Of a stretch of DNA of 64,000 nt, positions 10,701 to 22,022 are shown in pieces. The stretch is taken from assembly GCA_963575745.1 (NCBI GenBank), contig CAUYUJ010016059.1:1862849-1926848 (forward strand), written 5' to 3'. Origin of the DNA: Prorocentrum cordatum (Eukaryota > Sar > Dinophyceae > Prorocentrales > Prorocentraceae). Positions within the stretch are counted from its first letter, which is position 1. The number at the start of each line of letters is the position of its first letter. The translations under genes and the position numbers were made by a program. The notes beneath the pieces were generated by a model. That model saw only the letters and a list, made by a program, of their open reading frames with translations. It was not told where the DNA came from and did no database searches.

Positions 10701-11690
10701 GCCGTCGCCTCGCGATTGTTCCGTTTTCCACGTCTAGCGCCGCCGCGCGATGTTTGGCGCTGGAAGCGGGCTTGGCGATGGGAAACCGCATGCAGCATGG
10801 CGGCCTGGACGCGGCGGCGCGCGCGGCCTTCCGGGGGCGCGCCTTTGGCGTCGGAGCCGCTCTCCGCCGCGTTGCGCGATGACGGGGGCGGCGGCGGCGA
10901 TTCGACATCGCGCGGCGTCGCAATGTTGGCCAGCGAAGGGGCCCTTGCGCGGGGCCTGACGGGCTGGCGACGCGCGAGCACGCGACGAGGCGAACGATTC
11001 GTTTCAAAAACGTTGCGCCGGTGCAAGCGAGCGCGCTCGCGCGAACCATTGCGCGACCGCCATCGCGGCGCGCGGGGCAGAAACTGAGGTTGCCAGGTTT
11101 CATCGAAGCAAGAAAGGTGCATCTGTATAGTTGGTGTCTTCCCAGCACAAGGTGGCGCCATTGCTGTCGCGCTTCCCGCGCAAACCTGCGCTGCTCCCTT
11201 CGCCGCCGCCAACAGCTCCCCGCGGCGAGCGGCTCTAGAACATTGCGAATGGTTTCGAGCCTGGGCGGCTTGAGCCTTCGTGCCATATGGTAGAGTGGTG
11301 AAGAACCTCCAAGAGGGCCGTGTCACCGATCTGGTCGACTTCAGTTCGGATCTAGTTCAAGTTCGACTCAAGTCGGATGACGTTTGACGCAACATCGACG
11401 CACAAGATCAGCGAGTGTCTCTTGGAAGGCCCGCGACGATGACAAGGGGGTGGGAGACCAAGTTCCATGCTCACCACTTGGCCCTGGGCCGCGGTTCGTG
11501 GCAGTAACATCGAAAGCGATGGGTCGCCCACGCGGTGGGGCGCGAGGTCATGCCGAGTTCGGGAGCTTGTAAACACCAACGCAGTAAACAAGGCAATGTG
11601 ACGAATCGGTGCCAGTGGAGGTGCCGTTTTTTTCGGCAATGCTTCCGATTTCTTCCTTTGCGCCTTCTGAAACATCTTCTGAGCAGCGCT
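10701..11690. other. no supported gene
   Basis: GC-rich to about 11090, then ordinary composition. Long minus-strand frames are Arg-rich with no domain, and G/C third-position bias is not confined to one frame. Confidence 0.35.
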
Positions 11691-11840
11691 TGCAGTCAAA
11701 TCGCGTAGCAACAATACACAATTTTCCAAGGTTGCCCTTGCATCCTTCCACTTTGGCCCATCCTTGGCCTCGTTCGTTGGCCGCGCCCCGCTTAAAAAAT
11801 GTCTGCACGGTTTTCCAAAATCCTTGTGTCCTTATCGTGC
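11691..11840 (+). repeat. dispersed CCATCCTTGGCC repeat, copy 1
   Basis: Words CCATCCTTGGCC, GTTGGCCGCGCCCCGC and CCTTGTGTCCTTATCGTGCA also occur, in the same order, near 31790-31890 and 50670-50770. Confidence 0.6.
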
Positions 11841-11864
11841 ATCCATATTTTTCGGAAGGGGAAA

Positions 11865-12150
11865 ACACACAAACACACACCCGCACACGCACACGCACAC
11901 GCACACGCACACGCACGCGCACGCGCACACGCACACGCACACGCACACGCAAAAAAAAAAAACAAGCACACGCACACGCACACGCACACGCACACGCGCA
12001 CACGCGCACGCGCACGCCGCACGCGCACGCGCACGCGCACGCGCACGCGCACGCGCACGCGCACGCACACGCACATTCACACGCACATTCACACGCACAC
12101 GCGCACACGCACACACGCTCACGCACACGCACACGCACACACAGACACCG
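11865..12150. repeat. CACACG/CGCACG microsatellite
   Basis: Almost pure (CACACG)n and (CGCACG)n over 285 bp with an A12 interruption near 11951. All open frames here (His/Thr or Cys/Val-rich) are repeat products. Confidence 0.97.
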
Positions 12151-12523
12151 GTAATCAGGCTTTGCCGGACCCCGCAGGATCTTGCAGGATTCTGCACGCA
12201 AGCCCGGGTGATCGCACCCTTGGTTCTGAAGGATCATGGAATATCTGGCGTTTGGCTGACCCCCCGTTTGCCCTCCGTCTCAAGGATCCCGAAAACCAGG
12301 GGTCAAAGATTGGGGGCTTGATCTACACGGTGTTTGGGCGATTTCGTTGACTGTTTTCGTTTCGATGTCGGTTTGCAGCAAGACCGGAACGAAGGCCAAG
12401 CGAGGGGAAACGAACATAAATGCATGAGGTTCCCCAGGCTCCGCCCCGCGCTGCCCGCCGAAGCGCGTCCGCGCCTGCCCTTCCCCCGGAGCTTGCCGCC
12501 CTTCTGCCCTTTCAAGGCTGAGG

Positions 12524-12684
12524 GGATGCAGTCGGCCCGGATCAGTAGGTCGACCCTGCCGAATCAAGGGTGCCCTCGTGTCCCGTGTCTCGCGACCCAT
12601 GCTTCCTACATTCCTGTGGCAATGCGGCCCTCGGAAGGGTTTTGTGTCCTCTCGCGTGTCCTGTCCAATCGAGCCCGACTGTAG
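12524..12684 (+). mobile_element. CAGTCGGCC inverted-repeat element, copy 1
   Basis: About 160 bp, starting CAGTCGGCCCGGAT and ending CCCGACTGTA. It is close to copy 2 at 53198-53357 (long shared words such as TCTCGCGACCCATGCTTCCT), whose ends are exact 10-bp inverted repeats (ACAGTCGGCC/GGCCGACTGT). Confidence 0.75.
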
Positions 12685-12734
12685 GAATAGGGGGGGTAGG
12701 CATAGGAGAGATGCATCGACCGACCCCCAGCAGG

Positions 12735-12950
12735 GCTCGTTTCGATGCTTTCGATTCGATTCGATTCGGTATCGATGATTTCCGGTTCCGATTCGATCCG
12801 TTTTTCAATGCCGATTCGGATTCAGATGTTTCAGTGGAGGTTTAGCTTGCCGAATTCCGCCGGTTCGCTGTCTCCGGACTTTGCTGCCTCTTTCCTCCGA
12901 TCCGATCTATTTCAATCGCCGTTGCGACTTTTCGATTCGATCTGGGCTCG
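12735..12950. repeat. TTCGAT-rich simple sequence
   Basis: Repeated TTCGAT and GATTCGATTCG words, decaying to the right. Confidence 0.7.
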
Positions 12951-13930
12951 CCTGCACAATCCCCCATACAATCAAGTCGCTGGACTAAGGAACAGTTTGG
13001 GTTCGGAAGGGGCTCGAGGTTCATTAGGCCCTTCCATGGCTGTTCCTCAAGCCCTCCTCCTGTACGCAGGCGCTTTGGGGGCCAAAAAGCGGCCTCGTTC
13101 CTTATTTAGCGCTCCTTATTTCAGCGGCCCGACTGTAGATTGCCGATGGGGTCTGATAGCCTTCGCCAGCCCAGGAACGTGAGGATTCGCTAGCGGGTTT
13201 CTATCGCCGATCCACTGGCGATGGTGCGCCGATTCCAGGTCGACGTTTCCCCCCCTATGCCAGCCCCGCTTATCGTTCCCCCTCGCAAGTCCCATGTCCT
13301 CGCTGATGCACCAGCACTCGGCGGTGGGCGAGGGGGGGGGGGAAGTGAGTGGGAGGAGGTCCTCTCAGAAGGCGGTGAGGCTTCTCAGAGGGCCTCTGGA
13401 TTTCGGGAGGTTTTCGGTTTCCTCGGGGGAGGCTGATAACATGTTTTAGAAGGCCGGGGGACTTCTGAGCCTTCTGAGAAGACCCGCCCTTTCTCACTTC
13501 CCCCTCGGATCGCCGCCAAAACATGCGACGACGGCGGTTGCAAGGATTCCTCTTCCTCCTTCGAGGCCTACAGAACTTGTCATCGTGCCTCGCGCGTATG
13601 TATCAATACACTACAATATCTCGAAGCTAAGGCCTCACCCACCTGATTTCAAGAGGACCGGACACTTGGCCGCTCTGGCTGTTCGTTCGTTCGTTGTTTC
13701 ACCTCCCTGCCAAGACATCGAACGTCTTGAAAACATCAGGACGATGTTGTCTCTCAATTGTTGTCGTGGTCCCTCGGGTCCTTCGCCTGACACCGGGACC
13801 GTCAAACAAATACCAATAACGAAAAACAGGTCCCAGGGGAATGGGTCGTGAGATCTAAGGACTGCGTCTTCAAAACGTAGACATCGAAGTTATGGGTACC
13901 CATGCGCCTGTCACTGCAGTTCCGCTCCCG
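12951..13930. other. no gene seen
   Basis: Contains a G run at 13336 and an imperfect inverted pair (CTTCTCAGAGGGCCTCTGG near 13380 against CTTCTGAGAAG near 13470). No coding bias. Confidence 0.3.
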
Positions 13931-13934
13931 CATG

Positions 13935-14172
13935 AGAAGGCAGAGGAGGAGGAGGAGGAGGAGGAGAAATGGGATGAGGAGGAGGAGGGGGAGGAGGAGG
14001 AGGGGGAGGAGGAGGAGGAGGAGGAGGAGGAGGAGGAGGAGGAGGAGCAGGAGGAGGAGCAGGAGGAGGAGGAGGCGGCTTATCATAGTAGTTTTGAAAC
14101 GCTGGGGGTGTTTTTCCCCAGGTGAGGAGGAGGAGGAGGAGGAGGAGGAGGAGGAGGAGGAGGAGGAGACTC
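13935..14172 (+). repeat. GAG microsatellite in two blocks
   Basis: (GAG)n at 13940-14085 and 14124-14168, separated by a 38-bp unique spacer. Confidence 0.93.
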
Positions 14173-14875
14173 GTCTCAGCCCGTTCTCCCCCCCAGGCTG
14201 GTGAAGACCGTGTCCAGGGTGGTAGTCCAGTATCCGGAGTGGGACCCCTACTCGCTGGAAGGCGGGCTGAACCAATAGGGGTGTGGCAGATGATTGAGGA
14301 TCAAGGAGTTGGGACTCTGGATGCGAGGCCTCCAGAAGCCTCCTTGGAGGCCTCTTGGGACCCCCCCTAGAGAAGTCAGGGCAGCTTGGCCCAGGGCGCC
14401 CGAATGGGGGACATGCAGGGGGACGCGCCAAGGGATGCACTGGACGTGCATCCTCATTGGCCGGGCTTGGGCGACATAGGGTGGCCAACACGTCGAGATC
14501 GACAACGTCCAGAACTCATCGGGAATAAATCGACTCTGGTCCCCGTCTGCACACTGGGGATAGCCAATCTGGGCGGCGTTGGTTGGCACACCTCTTAAGC
14601 AGGCCCCTTATCCAAAGGGTTAGGGAGCCTTGAGTTGCTAGTCGAGAGCACTTGCGAGCGGCCTGCCCGTCTGCTGCGGTCGGGTCTCCTCTGGAGGCCC
14701 GCTCCCCAGGCCCCCGAGCCAGTCGGACGAAGCGCTCACGCCGCGAAGCCCACGCGAATGCTGCGGCTGGGAGCTCCAGAATCGCGCGCTGGAGAAATAC
14801 AGGGCGCTGCATGTCTCTTGAGGGTGGGTGGGGGGGGCGGCAGCGAGTACACCCCTTTCTGGTGGGCGTCCGGGG
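14173..14875. other. no gene seen
   Basis: Mixed-composition sequence. Frames on both strands lack consistent bias. Confidence 0.3.
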
Positions 14876-15112
14876 CTGGCACGGCTTCGGGCTGCAGCAC
14901 CCCCAGGTAGCCCTGGCTGGCCGCAACAGGCCCCCCGAGCAGTCACAGCTGGCCGCAACAGGCCCTCCGAGTAGCCCAGGGCGGTCTCAACACCCTGGCG
15001 CCGGGCGCCCCGATGTTGAGACCGCCCCACATCTCTCGGGGGGCCTGCTGAGGCCAGCCAGGATTACTTGCGGGGGCTGTCTGTACGCAACCCTAAGCTT
15101 TACCACTCTGAG
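14876..15112 (+). mobile_element. GGTAAGGCT inverted-repeat element, copy 1
   Basis: The left part reads GGCTTCGGGCTGCAGCAC then GGCTGGCC and GCAACAGGCCCCCCGAG. The right part mirrors it (GGGGGGCCTGCTGAGGCCAGCC, then CTGTCTGTACGCAACCCTAAGC). The centre holds GGTCTCAACACC facing GTTGAGACCG. Related copies are at 54490, 55908 and 57490. Confidence 0.7.
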
Positions 15113-15650
15113 GGCGGGCGGGGGGAAAGCGAGTGCACCACTTTCTGGGGGGCGTGCGGGGCAAGACGCCCAGAGCACCCCCAGACTCCGATAGCCCACA
15201 GGGGTGAGGGGTTGGTCTGGTTCAGGGATGGCAGACCAAGGCGGCCGCCTGCCGAACGCGAGTTCTGGTTATACAGACGCCGCTGTTGGCCCGTACCGAA
15301 GCCCGTCTCAGGCGCCGCCTTTCGGGTGGGCGCTCGGGACAAACCCGGTGCCCCCCGAGGCTGACTGCTGCATCCCCCGTGGCCGGTCGGCTGACCTCCC
15401 TTGAGGGGCAAGCGGTGGCCCAGGCGCCAGCCAACGCACAAACCTTTGGAATCGAAAGATCTGGGCTGTTTTTTCTCTAGGTCTGTGTATTTGATCGCTT
15501 CTGTTCCCTCCCTTGGCCCCGCCCGCTGGCCACAGTGCGACCCGTTGCGGCACGTTTCGAGCCAGATCGATCTGCGATGGTTTCAGGACCCGAGACCAGG
15601 CGATCACGCCAGGCGTACAAAAAATTGAATGTCCCCAGACCCCCGACTTG
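15113..15650. other. no gene seen
   Basis: GC-rich, no single-frame bias. Confidence 0.3.
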
Positions 15651-15785
15651 ATGTGTTTGTTCATGACGTCGACCCCCAGAGGGCCTGGCTCATTCCCAAG
15701 GACCACCTTGTCATCCTGATTTTTTTTTGACGGTCACGGGGCCCGTCGAGGACCCCCAAAGCCCGAAATCCATGGGCGACCTCCC
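15651..15785 (+). repeat. dispersed GTCGACCCCCAGAGG repeat, copy 1
   Basis: Words TTCATGACGTCGACCCCCAG and GTCCTGATTTTT with a later CGGGGCCCGTCGAGG. Related copies are at 25150, 26795, 58745 and (minus strand) about 36120-36215. Confidence 0.6.
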
Positions 15786-15889
15786 GTCCTGATTTTTTCA
15801 TCGGCCAAGGGGGTAACAGGATCCGCGTTAGCGTGTGCCCCATCACGCCCCGCCCGAGAAGGCCGGCCTCAGCGGAGAACCCAGTACAG

Positions 15890-16052
15890 GGCCCCGCTGC
15901 CCGTCGCGCGCCCCGTGGTGCGCGCGGAGCCCGCGCGGCTGCCGCTGGAGGCCGTCGACCTCGCGGCGATGTTCCGCCCGAGCTCCGGGCGTCGGGGTGC
16001 CAGCCCGGACCCGAAGTCGAGGCCGGCGGCGGCCAGGGCCGTCCACGGGGCG
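15890..16052 (+). CDS. candidate exon 2 of the spliced gene
   Basis: The exon lies between an acceptor ending TACAG at 15889 and a consensus-like donor GTGAGC at 16053. After one base completing a split codon, 54 codons follow, of which 52 end in G or C (cgt and ggt are the exceptions). The peptide is rich in Pro, Arg and Ala (LPVARPVVRAEPARLPLEAV, later AAARAVHGA) and resembles a flexible linker. It ends on a codon boundary, and the next island at 17399 starts on one. The other two frames do not show this bias as sharply. No domain is recognised. Confidence 0.6.
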
Positions 16053-16463
16053 GTGAGCGCCAAGGCTCGAGGAGCAACGCGGGGCTCCCCGATAGGGTCA
16101 GAGTAGATTCGGGGAAACGTAAAACTCGGGGGTGGACAGAACCCCCAACAGTGACACGTCGATTAGTGGATTGTCCGTTTTCGGTTCTCGAGATGGCGCC
16201 GTGGCCGTTATTTTCCAGGCTTGCGCCCGCCAGGTTTGGTCCTCAGGCCGTTTTCACTAAACCACGTTTTACTAAAGGGGGGTCTGTCCATCCCCGAAAA
16301 ACTCGGGTACTCCGGAACCCGGGTTCTTGATTTTTGCGGTCCAGTTTTCGTGGGATGTGTGCAGCGGGAGCTCGCGTCAAGCCTCAGGTTTCGTCTCGTC
16401 ATTTTCATCATGGCTCCGTTAGATGAACCCAAGTCCACCGAAAACGAATCTTACGTCTCCCCT

Positions 16464-16647
16464 GTAGATGGGGTCGGAGGATCGCGCCGCATCGCCGATG
16501 CATCGGCGATGCGGCTCCATGCGGAGCCCGATTTTCGCAACGCCGACGGCGGCGATTCATCGCCGACGTCGCCGATGCATCGCTGATACATCGCCGATGC
16601 ATCGGCAATGTGGCGCGTTCCTCCGACCTCATCTACTCGGACCTCAT
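16464..16647 (+). mobile_element. GATGGGGTCGGAGGA inverted-repeat element, copy 1
   Basis: The ends GTAGATGGGGTCGGAGGA and (reversed) GTAGATGAGGTCGGAGGA face each other. The interior is built from GCATCGCCGATGCATCGGCG palindromes. Related copies are at 51105-51290 and, diverged, 29282-29475. Confidence 0.75.
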
Positions 16648-16734
16648 GTGACAGACCTCTAAGAAAGCAGCGGCAGAAGCAGAAACCTTCGGAGCTCAGC
16701 GCGTATATCTTGGATCGGCGCTGGGCCCCTTGGG

Positions 16735-16925
16735 AGCATTGAGCCCCTTGGGGCCAGGCGGCGGCAGCGGTCGTTCATCTAAGACGCGAGGCAGAGTACC
16801 CAGGGAGCACCGGGGCATCTTGCGGCCTGGCGGCTGCGGTGTGCAGCCGTCGTTCGTCGAAGACGCGGCGGGGTACCCAGAGGGCACCAGGCCCCCTTGG
16901 GGCCTGGCGGCCGCGGTGTGCAGGG
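16735..16925 (+). repeat. 80-bp tandem repeat, about 2.3 copies
   Basis: GCGGTCGTTCATCTAAGACGCG at 16767 recurs as GCCGTCGTTCGTCGAAGACGCG at 16846, flanked by GGGGCCTGGCGGC words. Confidence 0.7.
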
Positions 16926-17039
16926 TGTAAGAGGTTGGTCGGAGGCTGTGTTTTTTTCACAACTAAAACCCCCAACGAGGCGGGACAGGTGCTGTTCTTT
17001 TTGCGCCTAAAAGCCCCAACCTGTTGGGTGGGAAGACAG

Positions 17040-17300
17040 GAGGTCCGCTCGGATGTCTGGGATCTTCGCGGATGTCCGAGCGTTTTTTGTTTGTTCCTCT
17101 CAAGGCACTCGTCAAGAAGGTGGAGCAGGAGCTGCTCGGTCGGTTCGGTCGATTGTCCGTGGTTCGCCCGGTTCGGCTCAAGGTGGGTGTTCGCGGTTCG
17201 GTCGGTTCGATTGCGTCGCAGTCGTTTCGCGTTCGATCGGCTCAGTTCGGTCGGCCGTTGTCGTGTCGTTGCTGCGTCGCTGCGTCGCTCCGCATCTCTC
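17040..17300. other. intron-like sequence before exon 17399
   Basis: Rich in TCGGTCGGTTCG words and T/G-biased. No coding bias despite a long open frame continuous with the exon. Confidence 0.35.
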
Positions 17301-17398
17301 TAGCCTGCACGCCACTAGTCGGTTTTCTTAGCTGTTTCGGTTTCGCTGTAGGCTCGGGCGCTTGTCAGATCTGGCTACCGCCTTCGACTGCCTTGCAG

Positions 17399-17695
17399 GA
17401 GGAGATCAGGAACATCAGCTCTACGATCTCTCAGAAAGGAGACCCGACGATTGAGCTGGCGAAGTCGATGGTCAAGATGGACACCCTCTACAAGATGCGG
17501 CGGATGGAAGCCGGCGGGTCCGCCGGGGCTTCGGAGTCGAAGCACGCGTCCACGTGGCCGCTGCCCGGTTTCGCTGCGGCTACGAGCAGGCCGCCGAGCC
17601 TGAGCAGGACGCAGGACGCGGGAGAAGCTCGGAGGGAGAGCTCGACGCAGGAGCTGCTCGAAGGATCGGGGACGAAAGCTATCCAGACCTTCCAC
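17399..17695 (+). CDS. candidate exon 3 of the spliced gene (3' end uncertain)
   Basis: The acceptor is a clear pyrimidine-rich stretch ending CCTTGCAG at 17398, followed by G. Codons from 17399 read a charged amphipathic region (EEIRNISSTISQKGDPTIEL, then AKSMVKMDTLYKMRRMEAGG) followed by a Ser/Ala-rich tail with SKHAS, SLSRTQDAGEARRESS and LLEGSGTKAIQTF. The frame stays open far beyond this, so the donor cannot be fixed. Candidate GT sites within the tail leave the two bases needed by the next island at 22220. No family is recognised. Confidence 0.45.
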
Positions 17696-17804
17696 ATGTG
17701 GACTAGATCAAGGGTCGTCGCGCCACTTTCGGGACAGTCAAGCAACGACTCGGGATTGAAGCTTGGCCCGTGGGAAAGGGTTCGTGGCTTCGTCTTGACC
17801 AGGT

Positions 17805-18275
17805 CGAGGCACCGGATCCATGGGCGCACCTGCTCCGATCCTGGCCAGGCCCACCTGGGGCTCATGCATCGGTGGCAGCGCCCTCATAGCCGAGCCAGCG
17901 TCTGCACCGATCCGTGGGCCCGTGAAGTGCCTGGTCAGGGTCGGACGCGTCGGTGTGCAATTGTCAGAGGCAACATTCTACCTGGGGGGATAGGCTCATG
18001 GGAGGATGCATCGAACCCCGTCGCCCGCACATCGCCGAAAGGGGCCCGATGGCTTTGCTTTCGCTATCGGGGGCGTCTCGCCGAACTCCTGGCGATGCTT
18101 CCCGAGCTGGTCCCCCCAACAGCGTGTCCCCCGCACACCGCACACCCGCCCCGATCCTGGTCAGACCCGCCTGGGGCCCAGGATCGGTGAAGGCGCCTTC
18201 GTGGCCGCGCCAGGATGGCGTATGCGTATGCACCGATCTTTGGACCCAGGCTGGGGCCGTCTGGAGGTCTGACGT
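17805..18275 (+). repeat. diverged direct repeat with GATCCTGG...CCTGGGGC words
   Basis: CCGATCCTGGCCAGGCCCACCTGGGGC (17836 region, split here by one base) recurs as CCGATCCTGGTCAGACCCGC at 18152 and again more weakly near 18235 and 58018. Confidence 0.5.
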
Positions 18276-18390
18276 GGCCCAGCACTGGTTCAACCAGCAG
18301 GAGGGGCGGGCAGGTTCGAGGTTCTGGGTTCGGGTGGGTTGTTGCTGCATGTTTCGGTTTCTGGGGACCGTTTCGGGTCCCGCTTACCGA
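18262..18390 (+). repeat. dispersed GTGGCCCAGCA repeat, copy 1
   Basis: TGGCCCAGCACTGGTTCAAC, AGCAGGAGGGG and TTTCTGGGGACCGTTTCGGG align in order with 30288-30410 (TGGCCCAGCATTGGTTCCAG). Confidence 0.65.
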
Positions 18391-18599
18391 CTGCTCGTGC
18401 TTTCGCTACTACCAGCAGTGACATCATATCCAAGAGATAGTTTTCCGTAGTTATGGGTCCATGCATCGGCTGAGTCTGTTCAGTGCTCTGCTGATTACTT
18501 TCTCCCTTGCGGTAAGGCGACTCACCCATAACTAGGTTACTTCAGCAGATGTTGCCGATCTGGCTATATACGCTTAGCTAGAACTTAGCTCGAACTTAG

Positions 18600-18790
18600 C
18601 AAACACACGATATACATAGAGAGAAAATGATAATGGTAAAGAGAAAACAGAGAAAGAAGAAAGAGAGAGAGAGAGAGAGCGAGCTAAAAAGGACCAGAGT
18701 AGGAGAGAGAGTCATATGTCTTTATATATATACAGAGAGAGAACAACAAACAAACGAGAGAGAAAGAGAGTAGGGATATAGAGGCAACTC
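18600..18790. repeat. GA-rich and TA-rich simple sequence
   Basis: AGAGAGAGAG runs with a TATATATATA stretch at 18722. This is a local drop in GC. Confidence 0.85.
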
Positions 18791-18834
18791 TAGTAATAGT
18801 ACATAGCTCTTTCTGCCGCTGATGGCAGGTGGGG

Positions 18835-18985
18835 GTTCCCCCCCCCCCTGAAAAACAAGGGGGTGGGGGTGGTCCGGCAGACCCCCCCGCTGGAAAATTA
18901 GTAGGACGGGTCTGGTCCCCCCCCTCCCCCTCCCCGGGAAAATGAGTGGGGGGGTTTGGACCCCCCACCCCACTTGGGAAAATTT
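18835..18985. repeat. C- and G-homopolymer-rich foldback
   Basis: Runs of C (18839-18848) and G with repeated CCCCCCGCTGGAAAAT / GGGAAAATGAGTGGGGG words that can pair. Confidence 0.45.
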
Positions 18986-18989
18986 ATGT

Positions 18990-20400
18990 GGGGTGCCCCC
19001 AGCCAGAAACGCAAGCGATCGCAGTCGCCCGCGCCCGCCGTCGCCCCTGCCGCCAGAGCTATCGCAATCGGCGCAGCTGTATCCATTGCCGCGGCCATTG
19101 TCATCGCTGTCGCGACCGCCATCGTCATCGCTGCTGCTGCCGAGCGACCCTCGTCGCTGAACGCGCCAGGATTGCCGCGGGTCGCGTCAGCGGCATGTTT
19201 GGCGACGCCATTCGCGCGGGCTGCCTCGCCGGCGCCGGCTGCGACGACGCAGCGCCCCCTCGGATTGCGGAAGTGCGCCGGTCTGCTTTGCAAATGGTTT
19301 GCCTCTGCGCGCCGAGCTCCACCCCCCGGCAGAGGCTCTCGTTTGCGCGTGGCCGCCGTAGTCGGTGAACTCTGGCGCCTCCAACTGCCCAGGTTGATCA
19401 TACATGGCCACTGTGAGCGGGGCCACTCGATCGAATGCGACGGCGCAGCGGATCTTTTGGGGCGCCTTGGCCTTGCCCAGGGTCTCGGCCACATCCCCAT
19501 GTTTTTATTTTTTGTACTCCTTTTTTCCTTTGCGCATGGGGGGGGCCTGGGCGCTGGTCTTTGCCTTGGCCTTGGCTTTTTAGGGGGGTCGTCGCTTCCC
19601 TCCCCCGCGTGGTTCTCGCAGCCAGCTTCGCTGCCGCGGTTGTCGCTTGCGTTCTCGTCGTTGCCCTCGCTCTCGGGCTTCGGCTCGGTCGGCTGGGCGA
19701 CTACAGCCGCGTCGCGAACTTCTCGGCCCGCGCGAAGTAACCCCGCTAGGCGCGCGGTCACGAAAGCGACGCCCGATCGAGTCCTTCAGCCATCAACGCA
19801 ATGCACACAACCGTCTGGGTAGTCCGCTCGTGGGAGGCGCGCCGGCCAAGGGCTTTGCAGGCTAGAAAACAACGCCTCGCGCCGCGACGGGAAGTCCGCG
19901 CGTTCAGCGAGGATCGCTTCCCACTGGTCACTGGCCACTGGTCAAGTGAGCCCTGATGGCCGCGCAGTTCCGCGGCGGCGCCCCCGCGACCGGCGCCAGC
20001 GACGAAGCGGCCCGAGCATTTTGAACCAGCTCTTGTGCCGCCTGCGCGGCTAGGCCAGGCGCTCAGCCTACCAGCTTTGCCATCGGCTTCTGGTTGAATG
20101 GCGTGTGGCTGGTCTTCAGCGCCGGCGCCGCCGAGCCCTCAGCGGACGCGAACGTCCAGGGCGCCATTGTGACCGTGGCTGCGTCCGCCTGGGCACAGAG
20201 GATTGCCCAATGCGAAAGGCCGCCCCTCCAGCCCTCGAGGAGCGCCTCTGCAGCCTGAAGCTGCATCGCCAGGTCGCGCGCCCTCCCGCGCGCGCGCTGG
20301 CCGCCGACCCGCGGCGCGAGCTAGCCGCCAGCGGCTGCAGCGCGCGCGCGCGTGTGGGTCGGCATTGCCGCCGACGCGCAGCGGTCGACATCGCTTAGTT
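18990..20400 (-). other. GC-rich region, possible decayed coding sequence, unassigned
   Basis: Both strands have long open frames. On the minus strand, G/C third-position bias is notable around 20266-20060 (a peptide with WAILCAQADAATVTMAPWTF) and again upstream of 19490 (KAPQKIRCAVAFDRVAPL). The pieces are in different frames with stops between. They could be remnants of a mobile element, but I could not match a domain. CGATCGC-type words at 19040-19140 add simple-sequence noise. Confidence 0.3.
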
Positions 20401-20539
20401 GCGCCTCTTAGTGGTCAACATCGCTGGACATCGCCATTCCCACGCCATGGTCGGCATCGCCATAGCCGCGGCAAGGAGGACGACCTACGCCGACAGTGAT
20501 AACGAAGGACACGGCTACGAAGACAGAAGTGGTCCCAAC

Positions 20540-20830
20540 CGTTGACGTGTGTTTATGTGTATGCATTATTCATGTGTTGAGTAGTACGCAGATAGCGATC
20601 GGATTTGTTCGTGCACACAAGCGATCGCACTCGCTACATCGGCCGCTGCCGCTCATGCACATGTGTATGCATATATGTTTATATACATATACATGTATTC
20701 CGAATGCATGTATCGAATTACGTGCGTTCGCCTTTATTTTTGTATAGTGTATACATATATACATATGTATCAAATTGTGACGATCATAGATATATGTGTA
20801 GTGAAAACATACTTGTAAATTGACGGGGAT
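20540..20830. repeat. AT-rich island of TATACATA/GTGTAT words
   Basis: Sharp drop in GC with alternating purine-pyrimidine words (ATGTGTATGCATATATG, TATACATATACATGTAT). No gene. Confidence 0.75.
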
Positions 20831-20861
20831 TGCAGAGGCAGGGAGGAGGAATATGCATACA

Positions 20862-20992
20862 CAATGAAATGCGAGAGAGGGAGAGGGGGGAGAGAGAGAG
20901 AGCAAAGGAGAGATGACAGAGACAAAAAGAAATATTGTGAGAAACGACGGGTGAACAAAAAGACAGGAGAGAGCGAGCGAGAGAGAGACTCT
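20862..20992. repeat. GAGA-rich tract
   Basis: GAGAGAGAGAG and GAGCGAGCGAGAG runs. Confidence 0.85.
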
Positions 20993-21274
20993 CACTTGCC
21001 GGGCGCTGACCTCGCGCTGTTCACGCCCCTCTCCCGTTCGCGCTTACCTGGGCGAGCCCCATCCATGCCTTCTGTATTTATTATAGTTACAAGTGATCTT
21101 AAAAGTACGACCTAAGCCTGTGTATACGCAACTGACCGCATGCACGCAGGTTGTACTTAGCGGAAGTAATTGTGCTTATCAAGTACCCGGACAATTTCCT
21201 CAGTTTAGTTACGCAGCTAAGTAGCATGATACGCATCACAAGTACGAACAATCAGTAAGCGGGACCATGAGAAC

Positions 21275-21385
21275 GCATCCGGGGTGAAAAGCTGCACCAG
21301 GTGGACCCTGCCTGGGAGGAGTCCGGGGGCCGATTTTGAACGGATTTGGTCCCATTCCTCCTCGGGACCGATTTCGGAGTCAGAC
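21275..21385 (+). repeat. dispersed CACCAGGTGGACCC repeat, copy 1
   Basis: The ordered words CACCAGGTGGACCCTG, GATTTTGAACGGATTTGG and GGACCGATTT match 30440-30525 (CACCAGGTGGACCCCG, GATTTTGGATAGATTTG, GAACCGATTT). Confidence 0.65.
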
Positions 21386-21624
21386 CCCCCAGCCGCCTTG
21401 AAGGCCACGGATGTTCCCGGCCAGGGTCGGATGAGGGTGTGGCCAGGAAAAGGGTAATTGTTTCCAGAGCGTGCTGGAACGTTCTCAGAGCGTTCCGGAG
21501 CGCATTGGGACGGCCTCGGTGCCTGATACATCCTCCTGAACCCCGACGGATGTCAGAGATCCGCGACTTTAGGTGTTCAATCAGGGACCCCTCGTTGAAC
21601 ACCACCACCCAGCGCTCGCGTGAT

Positions 21625-21712
21625 CAAAGACCGCCGACGGCCGTCAGAAGACCGCCGCAGACCGCCCGAAGACCGCCCGAAGACCGCCTAAAGACCGCCG
21701 AAGACGGCCCAG
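21625..21712 (+). repeat. AAGACCGCC minisatellite
   Basis: About eight copies of a 10-11 bp unit, AAGACCGCCCG or AAGACCGCCG. Confidence 0.85.
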
Positions 21713-22022
21713 GAGCGTAGGGTATAACACGGAGTCCATGGGCGAGGACGTAACCGATTTGTCCCGGTCTGTTGTTGTCCTTGTCGTGGCTTCGCCGTTT
21801 TCAGCCGGCGGCGAGCCCGCGGGGGAAGTGATAGGGGCGGGCCTTCACAGAAGGCTCAGAAGTCTTCCGGGCTTATGGAAGGTTTTCTGGGCCTTCTCCG
21901 GTCACACGGGCACTCTCTCCGAAGGGCGGAGCGTGTCTGAGAGGCCCCGCCGCTTTTCGAGACGGGCCTCCTCCTCATGCCCCCCCTTCGCTCGCCGCCG
22001 ATGTAAGTCTCAGACGTGTCGG

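Noticed and set aside
10417-11326. 289-aa and 220-aa Arg-rich minus-strand frames
   Set aside because: High GC keeps frames open. No domain, and bias is not confined to one frame.
11549-12350. Long Cys/Val or His/Thr frames on both strands
   Set aside because: Products of the CACACG microsatellite.
17024-18190. Single 388-aa protein
   Set aside because: Only 17399-17695 shows coding bias and has an acceptor in front. The ends of the frame look like intron and repeat sequence.
18898-19822. 287-288 aa frames on both strands
   Set aside because: Equal-length frames on opposite strands in GC-rich sequence; no domain recognised. Kept only as an unassigned region.
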